Of a stretch of 5,427 nt of DNA, positions 4,880 to 5,427 are shown one piece after another (position 1 is the stretch's first letter; every line of letters begins with the position of its first letter). Source of the DNA: Clostridiales bacterium (GTDB taxonomy: Bacteria > Bacillota_A > Clostridia > Oscillospirales > Oscillospiraceae); the NCBI GenBank assembly GCA_019417795.1, contig DXUR01000185.1:531-5957 (forward strand). Direction: 5' to 3'. A model generated the notes under the pieces. The model saw only the letters and a program-made list of their open reading frames with translations. It was not told the DNA's origin and did no database searches. Made by a program: the position numbers and the translations under genes.

Positions 4880-5427
4880 ATGTATGATTATCTGATTAAA
4901 AACGGCTTGGTAGTGGATGGCTCCGGAAAGCCTGCTGTTAAAGCGGATGTTGCGGTAAAGGGTGACAAGGTAGCCCGTATTGCTCCTGATATTCAGGAGC
5001 CTGCTGCCGAGGTATACGATGCCGCCGGCAAATACGTGATTCCCGGCCTTATCGACCCCCACGTTCACGAGGAATGGTATTGCTTTGACGATGGGTGCTA
5101 TGAGTCCTATATCCGTCAGGGCGTGACCACGCTGGTGAACGGCAATTGCAGCCACAGCATTACACCCGGACATAAAAAGGAAGTATTGGACTATTATCTG
5201 GGAAACGGCCTTGTGGGACTGAAGCAGTATCAGCGCTATCTGCGGGACTGGCCCGACTGGCATGATTTTGAGGGGTATGCTCAGGCCGTGGAACAGGTGG
5301 GAACCAACTGCAACTTTGTCACCCTGTTGGGCCACGGCAGTATCCGCCAGTATGTGATGCATGGTGCCTATAACCGGGCGCCGGACGAGCTGGAGCAGGC
5401 ACAAATCGAAAATATCATCCGCCACAA
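4880..5427 (+). CDS. D-aminoacylase-type amidohydrolase (N-acyl-D-amino-acid deacylase family), 3' end outside window
   Basis: The first 182 codons of a metal-dependent cytoplasmic amidohydrolase; family members are usually about 480-540 residues, so roughly a third is visible. MYDYLIKNGLVVDGSGKP (1-18) and ADVAVKGDKVARIAPDI (22-38) form the N-terminal beta-sandwich. VIPGLIDPHVH (53-63) gives the first metal ligands, His61 and His63. RQGVTTLVNGNC (79-90) carries Cys90, the position of the zinc-ligand Cys96 of the Alcaligenes D-aminoacylase. WPDWHDFEGY (124-133) and LLGHGSIRQYVM (149-160) are further hallmarks of this family rather than of dihydropyrimidinases. It would cleave the acyl group from an N-acyl amino acid or related amide. 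It differs from typical members after HxH (EEWYC) and after GNC (SHSITPG), so the substrate may not be a simple N-acyl-D-amino acid. It is fifth in the transporter operon, 20 nt after dppC. Confidence 0.88.
   Translation, partial: MYDYLIKNGLVVDGSGKPAVKADVAVKGDKVARIAPDIQEPAAEVYDAAGKYVIPGLIDPHVHEEWYCFDDGCYESYIRQGVTTLVNGNCSHSITPGHKKEVLDYYLGNGLVGLKQYQRYLRDWPDWHDFEGYAQAVEQVGTNCNFVTLLGHGSIRQYVMHGAYNRAPDELEQAQIENIIRH

Noticed and set aside
4316..5425. 369-codon open frame on the minus strand opposite dppC and the amidohydrolase
   Set aside because: It lies opposite two genes with clear family motifs and has no recognisable domain; it arises from codon bias in the real genes.

Overview
The window looks like chromosomal DNA from a low-to-middle GC Firmicute, probably a gut-type clostridium of the Oscillospiraceae/Lachnospiraceae sort. 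This is inferred from very strong Shine-Dalgarno sequences (AAAGGAGG, AGGAGGT) before nearly every gene, tight translational coupling, moderately GC-rich genes around an AT-rich intergenic region, and a YeiL-like Crp/Fnr regulator. No marker gene fixes the species.

Layout: one regulator gene on the minus strand (8-649) is divergent from a five-gene plus-strand operon that runs off the right edge. The operon is dppD (ATPase, 1068-2057), dppF (ATPase, 2050-3045), dppB (permease, 3049-4011), dppC (permease, 4014-4859) and the first 182 codons of a D-aminoacylase-type amidohydrolase (4880-end). Genes overlap by 8 nt or are separated by 3, 2 and 20 nt, each with its own ribosome binding site and no terminator in between. 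There is no substrate-binding protein gene in the window.

The roughly 400 bp between the two transcription units is the regulatory region. It holds a perfect 12-bp palindrome, TGACATATGTCA (894-905). Its centre lies exactly 41.5 bp upstream of the start point predicted from a good -10 box (TATGAT, 929-934) that has no good -35 box. That is the geometry of a class II promoter activated by a Crp/Fnr-family protein. A related imperfect dyad, GGACGTTTGTCC (789-800), lies 105 bp upstream, about ten helical turns.

Working model (inference): the divergent Crp/Fnr protein senses an unknown signal and activates an operon that imports a short peptide or N-acylated amino acid through a Dpp/Opp-type ABC transporter. 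The co-transcribed amidohydrolase then removes the acyl group in the cytoplasm. This would be a small catabolic module for N-acyl-D-amino acids or related conjugates. Its parts are known families; the promoter architecture, the regulator-operator pairing and the substrate are what may be undescribed.
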